DNA from: an uncultured Collinsella sp.
Lineage (GTDB): Bacteria; Actinomycetota; Coriobacteriia; Coriobacteriales; Coriobacteriaceae
Assembly: GCA_938023085.1 (NCBI GenBank)
Contig: CALHDP010000115.1
Location: 1 to 15,815 of the forward strand
Length of the DNA stretch: 15,815 bases
Direction of reading: 5' to 3'
Part shown: in pieces, positions 1 through 6,060 of the stretch
How positions within the stretch are numbered: the first letter of the stretch is position 1
Layout of the letters: each line of letters begins with the position of its first letter
Translations under genes and position numbers: made by a program
Notes under the pieces: model-generated
Databases searched by the model: none
Seen by the model: only the letters and a program-made list of their open reading frames with translations
Told to the model about the DNA's origin: nothing

Positions 1-1
1 C

Positions 2-223
2 CACGCCCGCGACATGGACGACAAGATGGGCCAGGCACGCCGCAAGCTCGACTGGGAAGAGATGTGGAAGTGCGCGCTCGACCCGGTCACCGGCAAGAAG
101 CGCTACGAGGAATCCCCCGCCGCAACCGAGGGCACTTGCACCATGTGTGGCAAGATGTGCGCCGTCCGCACCGTTAACAAGGTGTTCGAAGGCACGACGA
201 TCGACCTCGGCATGGAGGATTAA
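2..223 (+). CDS. thiC: Phosphomethylpyrimidine synthase ThiC, C-terminal end (5' truncated by window)
   Basis: ThiC is the radical-SAM enzyme that rearranges aminoimidazole ribotide into HMP-P, the pyrimidine precursor of thiamine. Only about 73 C-terminal residues are visible, in the frame that starts at base 2. They begin HARDMDDKMGQARRKLDW, the conserved helix before the ThiC tail, and end with CTMCGKMCAVR, the cysteine cluster that holds the [4Fe-4S] centre. The spacing seen is C-X2-C-X3-C; from memory E. coli ThiC has one more residue in the second gap, and the shorter spacing goes with the compact clostridial/archaeal type. The stop TAA is at 221-223. thiD follows 177 nt downstream on the same strand, which supports the assignment. 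The ThiC call is firm; the subtype is inference. Confidence 0.9.
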   Translation, partial: HARDMDDKMGQARRKLDWEEMWKCALDPVTGKKRYEESPAATEGTCTMCGKMCAVRTVNKVFEGTTIDLGMED

Positions 224-314
224 CGCGTCTCCGGAGCCACAATCGGTCACAAGGTGCTCATCAATTGTTGACATGTGAACATTTTCTTACATTTACGTAA
301 AGATTGCACCGCTC

Positions 315-344
315 GCCCGGGATCGGCATACAGCCGGCCCGGGC
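315..344 (+). terminator. GC-rich hairpin between thiC and thiD, possible terminator or attenuator
   Basis: GCCCGGG (315-321) pairs with CCCGGGC (338-344), and inside it CGGC (324-327) pairs with GCCG (333-336) around the loop ATACA. The result is a nested stem of 7 + 4 bp. The following bases, AACTTTAT, give only a poor U-tract, so termination would be weak. The hairpin also overlaps the -35 area of the TATAAT box at 350-355. It could end thiC transcripts or modulate thiD; the sequence does not decide. Confidence 0.45.
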
Positions 345-355
345 AACTTTATAAT
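327..355 (+). promoter_or_regulatory. Candidate thiD promoter (perfect TATAAT -10)
   Basis: TATAAT at 350-355 matches the sigma-70/SigA -10 consensus exactly. The hexamer 17 nt upstream, CATACA (327-332), matches TTGACA in only 3 of 6 positions. Predicted transcripts would begin near 362 and carry a short leader with the GGGAG site (391-395) of thiD. A separate perfect TTGACA lies at 268-273 but has no convincing -10 at 16-18 nt. Confidence 0.35.
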
Positions 356-400
356 GCAGGCAGAAGACCCATTTGAATCCGACCGAACAAGGGAGCGAAC

Positions 401-1231
401 ATGGATCGCAGTAAGGTACCCGCCGTCCTGTCCATCGCAGGATCAGATTCCAGCGGTGGTGCCGGCATCCAGGCCGACATCAAGACCATCACGGCGCACC
501 GCCTGTATGCCGAGACGGCCATCACCGCTATCACCGCACAGAACACCCTGGGCGTCACCGCCGTACAGAACATCTCCCCGGATATTGTCGCCGCGCAAAT
601 CGATGCCGTTTTTGACGATATCCGACCCAGCGCCGTCAAGATCGGCATGGTTTCCTCTGCCGAGATTATCGAGGTTATCGCCGACCGCCTGGGCGCCTGG
701 GACGCACAAAATATCGTCGTCGACCCCGTCATGGTCGCCACCTCGGGCGCTCGCCTGATCGCAGAGGACGCCGCCGAAGCGCTTACACGCCGCCTGTTCC
801 CACTGGCGACCGTCATCACGCCCAATATTCCCGAGGCCATGGCGCTGCTCGATTACGAGGTCGATTCCGAGCGCACGCAGCAAAATGCCGCTATGCTCCT
901 CACCCGCCGCTTTGGGTGCGCGTCTCTCGTTAAGGGCGGGCATTTTGTCAACGAGGCCAACGACGTACTGGCCGAACCCGCGCCGCTCGATGATGAGGGC
1001 AACCACCTAGGCGATCCGCTCACCACGTGGTTCCGCCACAAGCGTATTGAGACCGACAACACGCACGGCACCGGCTGCACGCTCTCGTCCGCCATCGCCT
1101 GTGCGCTGGCGCAGGGCATGGATCTTGCCGACGCCGTCAACGCCGGCAAGGCCTACCTAACCGGCGCTCTCGCCGCCGGCTTTGACATGGGCAAAGGCTC
1201 CGGCCCCGTTAACCATATGTGGCAGTATTAA
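401..1231 (+). CDS. thiD: Hydroxymethylpyrimidine/phosphomethylpyrimidine kinase ThiD
   Basis: ThiD phosphorylates HMP and then HMP-P to HMP-PP for coupling with the thiazole unit in thiamine synthesis. The 276-aa protein has the whole ribokinase-like family pattern. SIAGSDSSGGAGIQAD (residues 11-26) is the substrate-binding N-terminus, DPVMVATSGA is the central strand-loop, TPNIPEA follows, and HGTGCTLSSAIA (from residue 222) holds the GTGC anion hole with the likely catalytic Cys226. Length is normal for a stand-alone ThiD, and no ThiE domain is fused. The ATG is preceded by GGGAG at 391-395. It follows thiC, which makes its substrate HMP-P, so the pair supplies the pyrimidine branch. A pyridoxal kinase is the main alternative for this fold, but the thiC neighbour and the N-terminal motif favour ThiD. 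Confidence 0.95.
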   Translation: MDRSKVPAVLSIAGSDSSGGAGIQADIKTITAHRLYAETAITAITAQNTLGVTAVQNISPDIVAAQIDAVFDDIRPSAVKIGMVSSAEIIEVIADRLGAWDAQNIVVDPVMVATSGARLIAEDAAEALTRRLFPLATVITPNIPEAMALLDYEVDSERTQQNAAMLLTRRFGCASLVKGGHFVNEANDVLAEPAPLDDEGNHLGDPLTTWFRHKRIETDNTHGTGCTLSSAIACALAQGMDLADAVNAGKAYLTGALAAGFDMGKGSGPVNHMWQY

Positions 1232-1245
1232 GACTCGCAGTTCAA

Positions 1246-1282
1246 AACCACCGCAAAGGGGACAGGCACCTTTGCGGTGGTT
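1246..1282. terminator. Perfect 14-bp hairpin after thiD
   Basis: AACCACCGCAAAGG (1246-1259) pairs perfectly with CCTTTGCGGTGGTT (1269-1282) around the 9-nt loop GGACAGGCA. It starts 14 nt after the thiD stop. No U-tract follows on the plus strand (CCCACAAAC), so termination there rests on the very stable stem. Its core CCACCGCAA recurs at 1527-1535, at the far side of the palindrome array, so it may be a repeat element rather than a dedicated terminator. Confidence 0.6.
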
Positions 1283-1291
1283 CCCACAAAC

Positions 1292-1349
1292 ATCTCGATC
1301 TGTAACAGTTAGAGTCCATTTTTCGGCCCACCTGTTACAAATCGAGACA
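1292..1349. repeat. 58-nt imperfect palindrome, unit 1 of 3
   Basis: The left arm ATCTCGATCTGTAACA (1292-1307) and the right arm TGTTACAAATCGAGACA (1333-1349) are inverted copies with one mismatch in the core. They are separated by exactly 25 nt containing a T-run. The gene-free stretch 1232-1565 consists almost entirely of this unit, its two sister units and two flanking hairpins. Confidence 0.85.
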
Positions 1350-1371
1350 TCCAAATTCCATTGAGAAGATA

Positions 1372-1429
1372 ATCTCGATGTGTAACATTAACTCGGCAAA
1401 ATCGACCCTAGATGTTACAGATCGAGACA
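1372..1429. repeat. 58-nt imperfect palindrome, unit 2 of 3
   Basis: The left arm ATCTCGATGTGTAACA (1372-1387) and right arm TGTTACAGATCGAGACA (1413-1429) again flank exactly 25 nt. The arms match unit 1 closely while the central 25 nt are quite different. Unit 2 starts 80 nt after unit 1, with a 22-nt spacer between them. The asymmetric ends (left AT-CTC, right GAG-ACA) show it has the same polarity as units 1 and 3. Confidence 0.85.
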
Positions 1430-1453
1430 AACGACCGATATCGACCTAAAATA

Positions 1454-1511
1454 ATCTCAATCTGTAACATCTAGCCCGTTTTCGGCCTTACAACTGTTAC
1501 AGATCAAGACA
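1454..1511. repeat. 58-nt imperfect palindrome, unit 3 of 3
   Basis: The left arm ATCTCAATCTGTAACA (1454-1469) and right arm TGTTACAGATCAAGACA (1495-1511) flank exactly 25 nt. Each arm of this unit has a G-to-A change at the same distance from its end (CTCAAT, ATCAAG). These changes do not restore pairing, so the arms vary but stay recognisable. The start is 82 nt after unit 2, with a 24-nt spacer. Confidence 0.85.
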
Positions 1512-1523
1512 AATCAACGAAAC

Positions 1524-1556
1524 AAGCCACCGCAAGGAGAACTATTGTGGTGGTTT
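1524..1556 (-). terminator. Hairpin at the end of the SGNH hydrolase gene
   Basis: AAGCCACCGCAA (1524-1535) pairs with TTGTGGTGGTTT (1545-1556) around a 9-nt loop. In plus-strand RNA the two imperfect positions are G-U pairs; in minus-strand RNA they become A-C mismatches, leaving a weaker stem. The minus-strand sequence after it (CTTGTTTCGTTG) is T-rich, so it may end the minus-strand gene that stops at 1566. The core CCACCGCAA is shared with the 1246-1282 hairpin. Confidence 0.5.
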
Positions 1557-1565
1557 GGGGCCGTG

Positions 1566-2225
1566 CTACTCACCGAGCATCTCTTGGAGCTTGGCTGCCA
1601 CGGCGTGACCCAGGCTCTCATGGCTTTCGGGCATCATATGCAGATAGTCGATATCGCCCGGCTCGGCAAAGTCGGCGGCATTCAAAAAGTCGCAGCCAAA
1701 CTGCTCAGCCACATGCGCGTAGTACTCACCAAAATGTTCCGAGGCTTCTACGGAATGCTCGTCAAAATCGGTCATATATACGTCGGCGATCTGCGGCTTA
1801 ATCTTGATAGGCGCCATCAGCAGAATGCGCGGACAAGGCGCAGCGTCGGTCCACGGAAACGCGCGGACGGCGCGAATCAGCGCCATGGCGCCACGGGCGA
1901 TATCGGAAGCTGTCACGTTAAAGACCGTCTTACAGTCGTTGGTGCCCAGCATGATCACAATGGCGTCCAGCGGCTTATGGGCCTCGAGCAGCATCGGCAG
2001 TGCGCGGATGCCGTTAAGATTGGTGTTCAGATGGCACATGTCGTCGCGTACCGTCGTGCGGCCGTTGAGGCCTTCTTCAATTACATGCCAGCCCTCGCCT
2101 AAGTCACGTTGGGCCACGCCGCACCAGCGCACATCCTGCGCATAGCGCACCGCGGTGCCGTCGCGCATGCCCGCCGGATCGTAACCATAGGTGTTGCTGT
2201 CGCCAAAGCATAGAACGTTTTTCAT
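1566..2225 (-). CDS. SGNH/GDSL-family hydrolase (arylesterase/acyltransferase-like)
   Basis: A 219-aa cytosolic esterase of the SGNH fold with no signal peptide or membrane segment. Block I is FGDSNTYG with nucleophile Ser10. Block II is around EEGLNGRT (Gly/Asn 52-55). Block III is MLGTND (94-97) with oxyanion Asn96. Block V is DYLH with Asp193 and His196, completing the Ser-Asp-His triad. The line DVRWCGVAQRDLG and the IEEGLNGRTT segment resemble the compact mycobacterial MsAcT-type arylesterase/acyltransferases I remember, which are about the same length. The physiological substrate is unknown. GAGGGG precedes the ATG. A strong intrinsic terminator ends only 19 nt upstream of the start, so expression probably depends on read-through or a promoter overlapping it. 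Confidence 0.85.
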   Translation of the reverse strand: MKNVLCFGDSNTYGYDPAGMRDGTAVRYAQDVRWCGVAQRDLGEGWHVIEEGLNGRTTVRDDMCHLNTNLNGIRALPMLLEAHKPLDAIVIMLGTNDCKTVFNVTASDIARGAMALIRAVRAFPWTDAAPCPRILLMAPIKIKPQIADVYMTDFDEHSVEASEHFGEYYAHVAEQFGCDFLNAADFAEPGDIDYLHMMPESHESLGHAVAAKLQEMLGE

Positions 2226-2244
2226 CGTAAGCCCCTCGCTCAGT

Positions 2245-2276
2245 AAAAAACCGACGGAAGCAGCCTCTCCCGCCGG
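2245..2276 (-). terminator. Intrinsic terminator of the PARG-like gene
   Basis: On the minus strand CCGGCGGGAG pairs with CTTCCGTCGG (two G-U pairs) around a 6-nt loop, followed directly by six T (2250-2245). It lies 28 nt after the PARG-like stop and just 19 nt before the ATG of the SGNH hydrolase. Confidence 0.85.
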
Positions 2277-2303
2277 CTCGACCCATCTGTCAGCACGTAC
2301 CGA

Positions 2304-3437
2304 TTACAGGTACTTGCGCCAATCGTCCTCGTCCTCATCATCCTCGGTAGCAGCCTGGATCTGCTCGGCGGCGCGAGCTGCCGCAGCGCGAGCGGCAACC
2401 TGGGCATAGGACTCCTCGTTGCGCTCGGGGAAGTTTGCCAGCACGTGCTCGAACTTGGCAAAATCCTCATCCCAGCGCGTAGAAGGCACGGCAAAGAAGA
2501 CTTGCTTGACCTTAAAGTCGCCCGACGCGAGCTCCTTGCGGAAGAGCTCGGCCACGGCCTCTGCGTCAAAGCCGTTGTTGTCGCAGCCCCAAGCGCCCAG
2601 CACGAGCTTCTCGCGACCTAGCTCGTCGCAGATGGCAAGCACAAAGCGAATGCGGTCGCGCAGGGCATCCAGCAGAACATCGTCGCTCACGCGATACTCC
2701 TGGCGGGCGCGCCTAACGTTGGGCGCGGCGGCCACGATCACGTCGGCGTATGCATGCACGTGGTTGCGGTCGAAGCGCACCGCAGGCACCACCAGCGCAC
2801 GGTTTCGGTAAAGCTCGCAGTTGATGTTGCGGCGACGGTTCTCGCCGTACCATTTGCGCTGCTTATCGAGAACGTTGTACAGATACGAATCGGCGCACAG
2901 CGTGGCCTCCTGGCCCAGATAACCCTGAATATAGCCACCGCCCGGATTGGTGAACGAGGCAAAGGCGAGCACGGCCATGTCGCAGAACTGCGCATAGCCA
3001 CGACCGTTGTCCAAGATGGCCTGCGTGGTGGAGGCATCGAGCACGGTGACCTCGGGCAGAACCGGAGCGGGCTCCTCGGCGGCAGGCGTGGGCTCGATCT
3101 CCGCGGCTTCCTCTGCGGGCGCAGGCTCGGCCACGGCCTCGGTCTCGACGGACGCAACCTCAGCGGTCTCGACCTCAGCAGCCTCGACGTCCTCGGCAGC
3201 ATGCTCCTCAGCAGCCGCTGCCTTCTGGGCCTTGACCTTCATCGCCGCGACAAAACCGACAGGCATACCATCGAACTCGCGCACGCCGGCAAGCGAACGC
3301 TCGATGTCCTTGGCACAGGCCTCGGACACAGCCGCCACATGGCGCTCGGCGGCCTTGGCACGCGCCTCGCGCTTAGGATTGGGCTGACCCGCTCGGTTGG
3401 ACCTGCGGTTACGGTTCCTGTTGTCGACGTCTGCCAT
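2304..3437 (-). CDS. TIGR02452/DUF2263-type PARG-like macrodomain protein with altered QEE motif
   Basis: A 377-aa protein whose C-terminal two thirds match bacterial-type poly(ADP-ribose) glycohydrolase-like proteins, which bind or remove ADP-ribose. Key motifs are LAFASFTNPGGG (157-168) and, seven residues later, QEA (176-178), where the family has QEE. LVLGAWGCDNNGF (278-290) stands where the family usually has a GAWGCGxFxN phosphate loop. In characterised PARGs the second Glu of QEE is catalytic, and here it is Ala178, so hydrolysis may be lost. Residues 72-128 are an Ala/Glu/Pro-rich low-complexity stretch splitting the basic N-terminal part (RNRNRRSN) from the fold, and the C-terminus is acidic (DDEDEDD). 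AAAGGTGA precedes the ATG. Neighbours give no functional clue. Family call good; activity uncertain. Confidence 0.8.
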   Translation of the reverse strand: MADVDNRNRNRRSNRAGQPNPKREARAKAAERHVAAVSEACAKDIERSLAGVREFDGMPVGFVAAMKVKAQKAAAAEEHAAEDVEAAEVETAEVASVETEAVAEPAPAEEAAEIEPTPAAEEPAPVLPEVTVLDASTTQAILDNGRGYAQFCDMAVLAFASFTNPGGGYIQGYLGQEATLCADSYLYNVLDKQRKWYGENRRRNINCELYRNRALVVPAVRFDRNHVHAYADVIVAAAPNVRRARQEYRVSDDVLLDALRDRIRFVLAICDELGREKLVLGAWGCDNNGFDAEAVAELFRKELASGDFKVKQVFFAVPSTRWDEDFAKFEHVLANFPERNEESYAQVAARAAAARAAEQIQAATEDDEDEDDWRKYL

Positions 3438-3503
3438 AAGTGGTCACCTTTCTCGGTCTCTGCCGCTATCGGCTTTTCCCATCCATGATACCCCGCCGCG
3501 TAC

Positions 3504-3532
3504 AAAAAAGACGGCCCCGAAGGACCGCCTTT
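3504..3532 (-). terminator. Intrinsic terminator of the BI-1 gene
   Basis: On the minus strand AAAGGCGGTCC pairs with GGGCCGTCTTT (two G-U pairs) across a TTCG tetraloop, and six T follow (3509-3504). It lies 44 nt after the stop of the Bax inhibitor-1 gene at 3576 and upstream of the PARG-like start. Confidence 0.85.
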
Positions 3533-3575
3533 CGCATCGATTTACACGCACGGCAAGCACCGCCGCAATTCGCCA

Positions 3576-4271
3576 CTAGTCGCGACGGCCAAGGATGTTC
3601 AGGATGCGCAAGAACACGTTGATAATGTCCACGAACAGATTGGACGCCATGAGCACGGCGTTGGGCAGCGTAGGCGGCACCGTCGTGGCAACATAGGTGT
3701 CGTAGCCAATAAAGCCGGCGAACACCACGATCACGATCAGGTCGGTGATGGACTGCGAAACGCCCATGAACATCAGCACGATCTCGACCAGAATCGTGGC
3801 AAGCAGGATGCCAAAACCAATGCCATACACACGCTGGAAGAACTTGGGGAAGGTCACGCCCAGCGCACCGAAGACAAAGGTGATGGCAGCGGTGGCGATA
3901 AAGGCGGTGTTGATGGTGGGCAGGTCGTAGTTGGCAAGGCCAAACGACGCAGTCAGGCCAAAGGTACTCGCAAAGATTACGTAGCCCACAAGGGACAGGC
4001 CCACGGACTGCTTGCTGGCGGCGGCCGACATCATGATCATGCCGACGATGGTCAAAATAAACGAGCCAAAAACCAGCGGTAGGGCGGCCCCGCTCATCAT
4101 CATGCGCGCAAACGACATGGTGCTCGTAAAGTAAGCACCGGCGCCCATGGCACAAAAGCCCAAGAAGATGAGGGCAGACATGGCAAGATTGTACGCACGC
4201 GGCGACATCTCCTTGGCGCAACTTGCGCCGGCCTCGATGGGGCCGTTCTGATAGCCCTGGATATCGTTCAT
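3576..4271 (-). CDS. Bax inhibitor-1 (YccA/YetJ) family membrane protein
   Basis: A 231-aa polytopic membrane protein with about seven hydrophobic segments between residues 29 and 226. The C-terminal signature is present: GFIGYDTYVA (187-196) and NLFVDIINVFLRILNILG (211-228). Asp191 and Asp215 are 24 residues apart, the same separation as the di-aspartyl pH sensor Asp171/Asp195 of Bacillus YetJ, which suggests a pH-gated calcium leak channel of this type. I placed the start at 4271 (MNDIQGY) because AAAGGACG lies 4 nt upstream; a longer reading from 4286 would put that ribosome site inside the gene. It sits between two terminator-bearing gaps and may be a single-gene unit or follow the small gene at 4355-4693. 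Function in bacteria is poorly defined. Confidence 0.9.
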   Translation of the reverse strand: MNDIQGYQNGPIEAGASCAKEMSPRAYNLAMSALIFLGFCAMGAGAYFTSTMSFARMMMSGAALPLVFGSFILTIVGMIMMSAAASKQSVGLSLVGYVIFASTFGLTASFGLANYDLPTINTAFIATAAITFVFGALGVTFPKFFQRVYGIGFGILLATILVEIVLMFMGVSQSITDLIVIVVFAGFIGYDTYVATTVPPTLPNAVLMASNLFVDIINVFLRILNILGRRD

Positions 4272-4289
4272 ACTTCGTCCTTTCACAAA

Positions 4290-4332
4290 GCGCCGTGAAA
4301 GACGGCGCAGTAGATGACAAGATTCCTGTCAT
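4290..4332 (-). promoter_or_regulatory. Two small hairpins in the leader of the BI-1 gene
   Basis: On the minus strand ATGACA/TGTCAT (4332-4327 with 4319-4314) is followed by GCGCCGT/ACGGCGC (4308-4302 with 4296-4290, loop CTTTC). The second is a perfect 7-bp stem with only TTT after it, about 10 nt before the AAAGGACG ribosome site. They could be a weak terminator of the upstream small gene or a leader structure of the BI-1 message. Confidence 0.4.
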
Positions 4333-4354
4333 TGTACCCGAATGCCGTACGTCC

Positions 4355-4693
4355 TTACCCACGGCGCTCGCCCTCGAGCGTACGATCAAAGGCCCAGACC
4401 CACCAACGCATCACGTGCGCCTGCGAGCCGTCCGCCCGCTCGCGCGTCTGGTCCTCCAGATACAACTCGGTCGCATGCCCGCCAAAACGCACCTTATAGG
4501 TTGCCGTACGAATGCCGTGAACCGTCAGGCCAAACCCAGTGGTCGAGACAATCTCGTCAATCGTAAAGCAACGTCCGTCGACCCAGCAGACGGCGACTGG
4601 CACGACTTGTCCGCCCGCGAGGATGCGAGCCACGACGTCCACATACTGCTTGTGTACGCGCCGAGTTTTGCCGTCTGTCTGTCGATATTCCAT
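4355..4693 (-). CDS. Small conserved-looking protein of unknown function
   Basis: I do not recognise this gene with confidence. With the ATG at 4693 it encodes 112 aa, hydrophilic, with no signal or membrane segment. The pattern VCWVDGRCFTIDEI, then GIRTATYKVRFGG and LYLEDQ, then RWWVWAF, reads as a small all-beta protein. It resembles the unnamed W-x-DGR-x-[FY]-x-ID proteins of Firmicutes and Actinomycetota, but that is only an impression. Start choice is uncertain. AGGAGG stands only one base before the 4693 ATG, which is too close to be ideal, while ATGs at 4714 and 4780 lack a visible ribosome site. Codon use is like its neighbours. It is divergent from pit, across a 250-nt gap, and 83 nt upstream of the BI-1 gene. 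Confidence 0.65.
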   Translation of the reverse strand: MEYRQTDGKTRRVHKQYVDVVARILAGGQVVPVAVCWVDGRCFTIDEIVSTTGFGLTVHGIRTATYKVRFGGHATELYLEDQTRERADGSQAHVMRWWVWAFDRTLEGERRG

Positions 4694-4881
4694 GCCTCCT
4701 ATTATCGAACGCATGTTTGCATGTTGTAAAGCGAACAGACTGTGGTTTTGGAGTGTCGTAGTAATCGCACGTGTCCGCATGGCGTGTTAGCAAAAAGAAC
4801 ACCCGCGGTCAACAGGGCTAATATTCAATTTTAGTGCCAAAAAGTTCACTTCTCCCATCAGAACTCGGTAAAGAAACCCGC

Positions 4882-4913
4882 AGGAGGTGATACGATTTAT
4901 CATGTTTTTGTAA
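4882..4913 (+). promoter_or_regulatory. Strong Shine-Dalgarno and three-codon mini-ORF in the pit leader
   Basis: AGGAGGTGA (4882-4890) is a near-perfect anti-16S complement, yet the only ATG close by opens the mini-ORF ATG TTT TTG TAA (4902-4913). This lies 31 nt before, and in frame with, the pit start at 4944, which itself has only the weak GAGAAAG. The arrangement could be a regulatory leader or a chance relic. No clear promoter was seen in 4781-4943. Confidence 0.4.
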
Positions 4914-4943
4914 CGTGCCTGCAAACTTCGAGAAAGCCCATAT

Positions 4944-5993
4944 ATGGACGTAACGTTCTCAACCTTCCTCGGCCAAATTGTGTCGAACCCAGTCCTTGCC
5001 GTCACCGTGATCCTCGCGTTGGGCGCCATCTTCGTCAATGGATGGACCGACGCGCCCAACGCCATCGCGACCTGCGTCACTACGCGTTGCATGCCCGCCC
5101 GCGCCGCCATTCTCATGAGCGCCGCATTCAACTTCCTCGGCGTGCTCATCATGACGCACTTTAACGCGAGCGTCGCCAACACCATCTCACATATCGTCGA
5201 CTTTGGCGGAAACAGCACCATGGCGCTCGCCTGCCTGTGCGCGGCGCTGTTCTCCATCGTCGTCTACGGCGCCACAGCGTCGCGTTTTGGCATCCCCACC
5301 TCGCAAAGCCACAGCCTTATCGCCGGCCTGACCGGTGCCGCCATCGCCCTCGGCGGTGCGAGCAGCGTCAACGTCCACGAGTGGATGAAGGTCATCTACG
5401 GTCTGGCGCTCTCCATCGGCCTGGGCTTTGTCATGGGCTGGGTCCTGTGCAAGCTCGTCTCGATTCTTTTCGCCGCCGCCAACAGGCGACGTGCCAATGT
5501 CTTCTTTAAATACGCTCAGATCGCGAGCGCTGCGGCCATGAGCTTTATGCACGGCGCGCAGGATGGACAGAAGTTCATCGGCGTGCTCTTTTTAGGCGTG
5601 GCCTTTGCCAGCGGCCAGACGAGCGTCGGCGATGCAGGCATCCCCATCTGGATTATGCTGCTGTGCTCGGCCACTATGGGTATCGGCACCAGCGTGGGCG
5701 GCGAGCGCATCATCAAGTCCGTCGGCCAGAGCATGGTCAAGCTCGAAAAGTATCAGGGCTTCTCCGCCGACCTGGCGGGCGCCGCAAACCTGCTGCTTGC
5801 CACCCTTACCGGCATCCCCGTGTCCTCCACACACATCAAGACCTGCGCCATCATGGGCGTCGGTGCCGTCAAGCGCCTCTCAGCCATCAACTTCGGCGTC
5901 GTCAAAGACATGATGTTCACCTGGTTCTTCACCTTCCCCGCCTGCGGACTCATCAGCTTTGTCATGGCCAAGCTGTTCATGATGTTCCTCTAG
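4944..5993 (+). CDS. pit: Inorganic phosphate transporter, PiT family (low affinity)
   Basis: A 349-aa integral membrane protein that imports (metal-)phosphate using the ion gradient. The internal duplication of the PiT family is visible. The first half carries GWTDAPNAIAT (33-43) and PTSQSHSLIAGLTG. The second carries SFMHGAQDGQKFIGV (from residue 200) and GIPVSSTHIKT. These are the Gram-positive style variants of the GxNDxxNA signature and the P-[TV]-S-x-[ST]-H loops. About ten hydrophobic segments run along the sequence, with a basic cytosolic loop (NRRRANVFFK) in the middle. It is followed 67 nt later by a DUF47/PhoU-like gene, the usual partner of Pit proteins. The start is taken at 4944 because an in-frame TAA at 4911-4913 blocks extension. 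Specificity for phosphate rather than sulfate is inferred from family and neighbour. Confidence 0.92.
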   Translation: MDVTFSTFLGQIVSNPVLAVTVILALGAIFVNGWTDAPNAIATCVTTRCMPARAAILMSAAFNFLGVLIMTHFNASVANTISHIVDFGGNSTMALACLCAALFSIVVYGATASRFGIPTSQSHSLIAGLTGAAIALGGASSVNVHEWMKVIYGLALSIGLGFVMGWVLCKLVSILFAAANRRRANVFFKYAQIASAAAMSFMHGAQDGQKFIGVLFLGVAFASGQTSVGDAGIPIWIMLLCSATMGIGTSVGGERIIKSVGQSMVKLEKYQGFSADLAGAANLLLATLTGIPVSSTHIKTCAIMGVGAVKRLSAINFGVVKDMMFTWFFTFPACGLISFVMAKLFMMFL

Positions 5994-6060
5994 TCAAACC
6001 GAACGTCCATCCGGACTGCATTACCTCGCCCACCCGTCTTCGCCTCGAAAGGACTCACCC

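Noticed and set aside
33..223. Separate small gene at the window start
   Set aside because: The frame continues to the window edge, and its sequence and cysteine cluster are the ThiC C-terminus.
224..400. TPP riboswitch upstream of thiD
   Set aside because: I looked for the conserved CUGAGA and ACCUGA-type elements of the THI box and found neither in this gap; any such switch would be upstream of thiC, outside the window.
1292..1511. Possible CRISPR array
   Set aside because: The repeated parts are the palindromic arms, the spacers of 22-24 nt are short, the centres of the units vary, and there are only three units with no cas genes in the window.
2754..3488. Long plus-strand reading frame opposite the PARG-like gene
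   Set aside because: It lies wholly antisense to a gene with clear family motifs; its product is Arg/Gly/Leu-rich and lacks any recognisable domain, as expected for a GC-rich shadow.
4944..5600. Pit signature Asn changes (GWTD, GAQD) as a sign of lost function
   Set aside because: These variants are, as far as I recall, common in a Gram-positive Pit subfamily and come with otherwise complete motifs.
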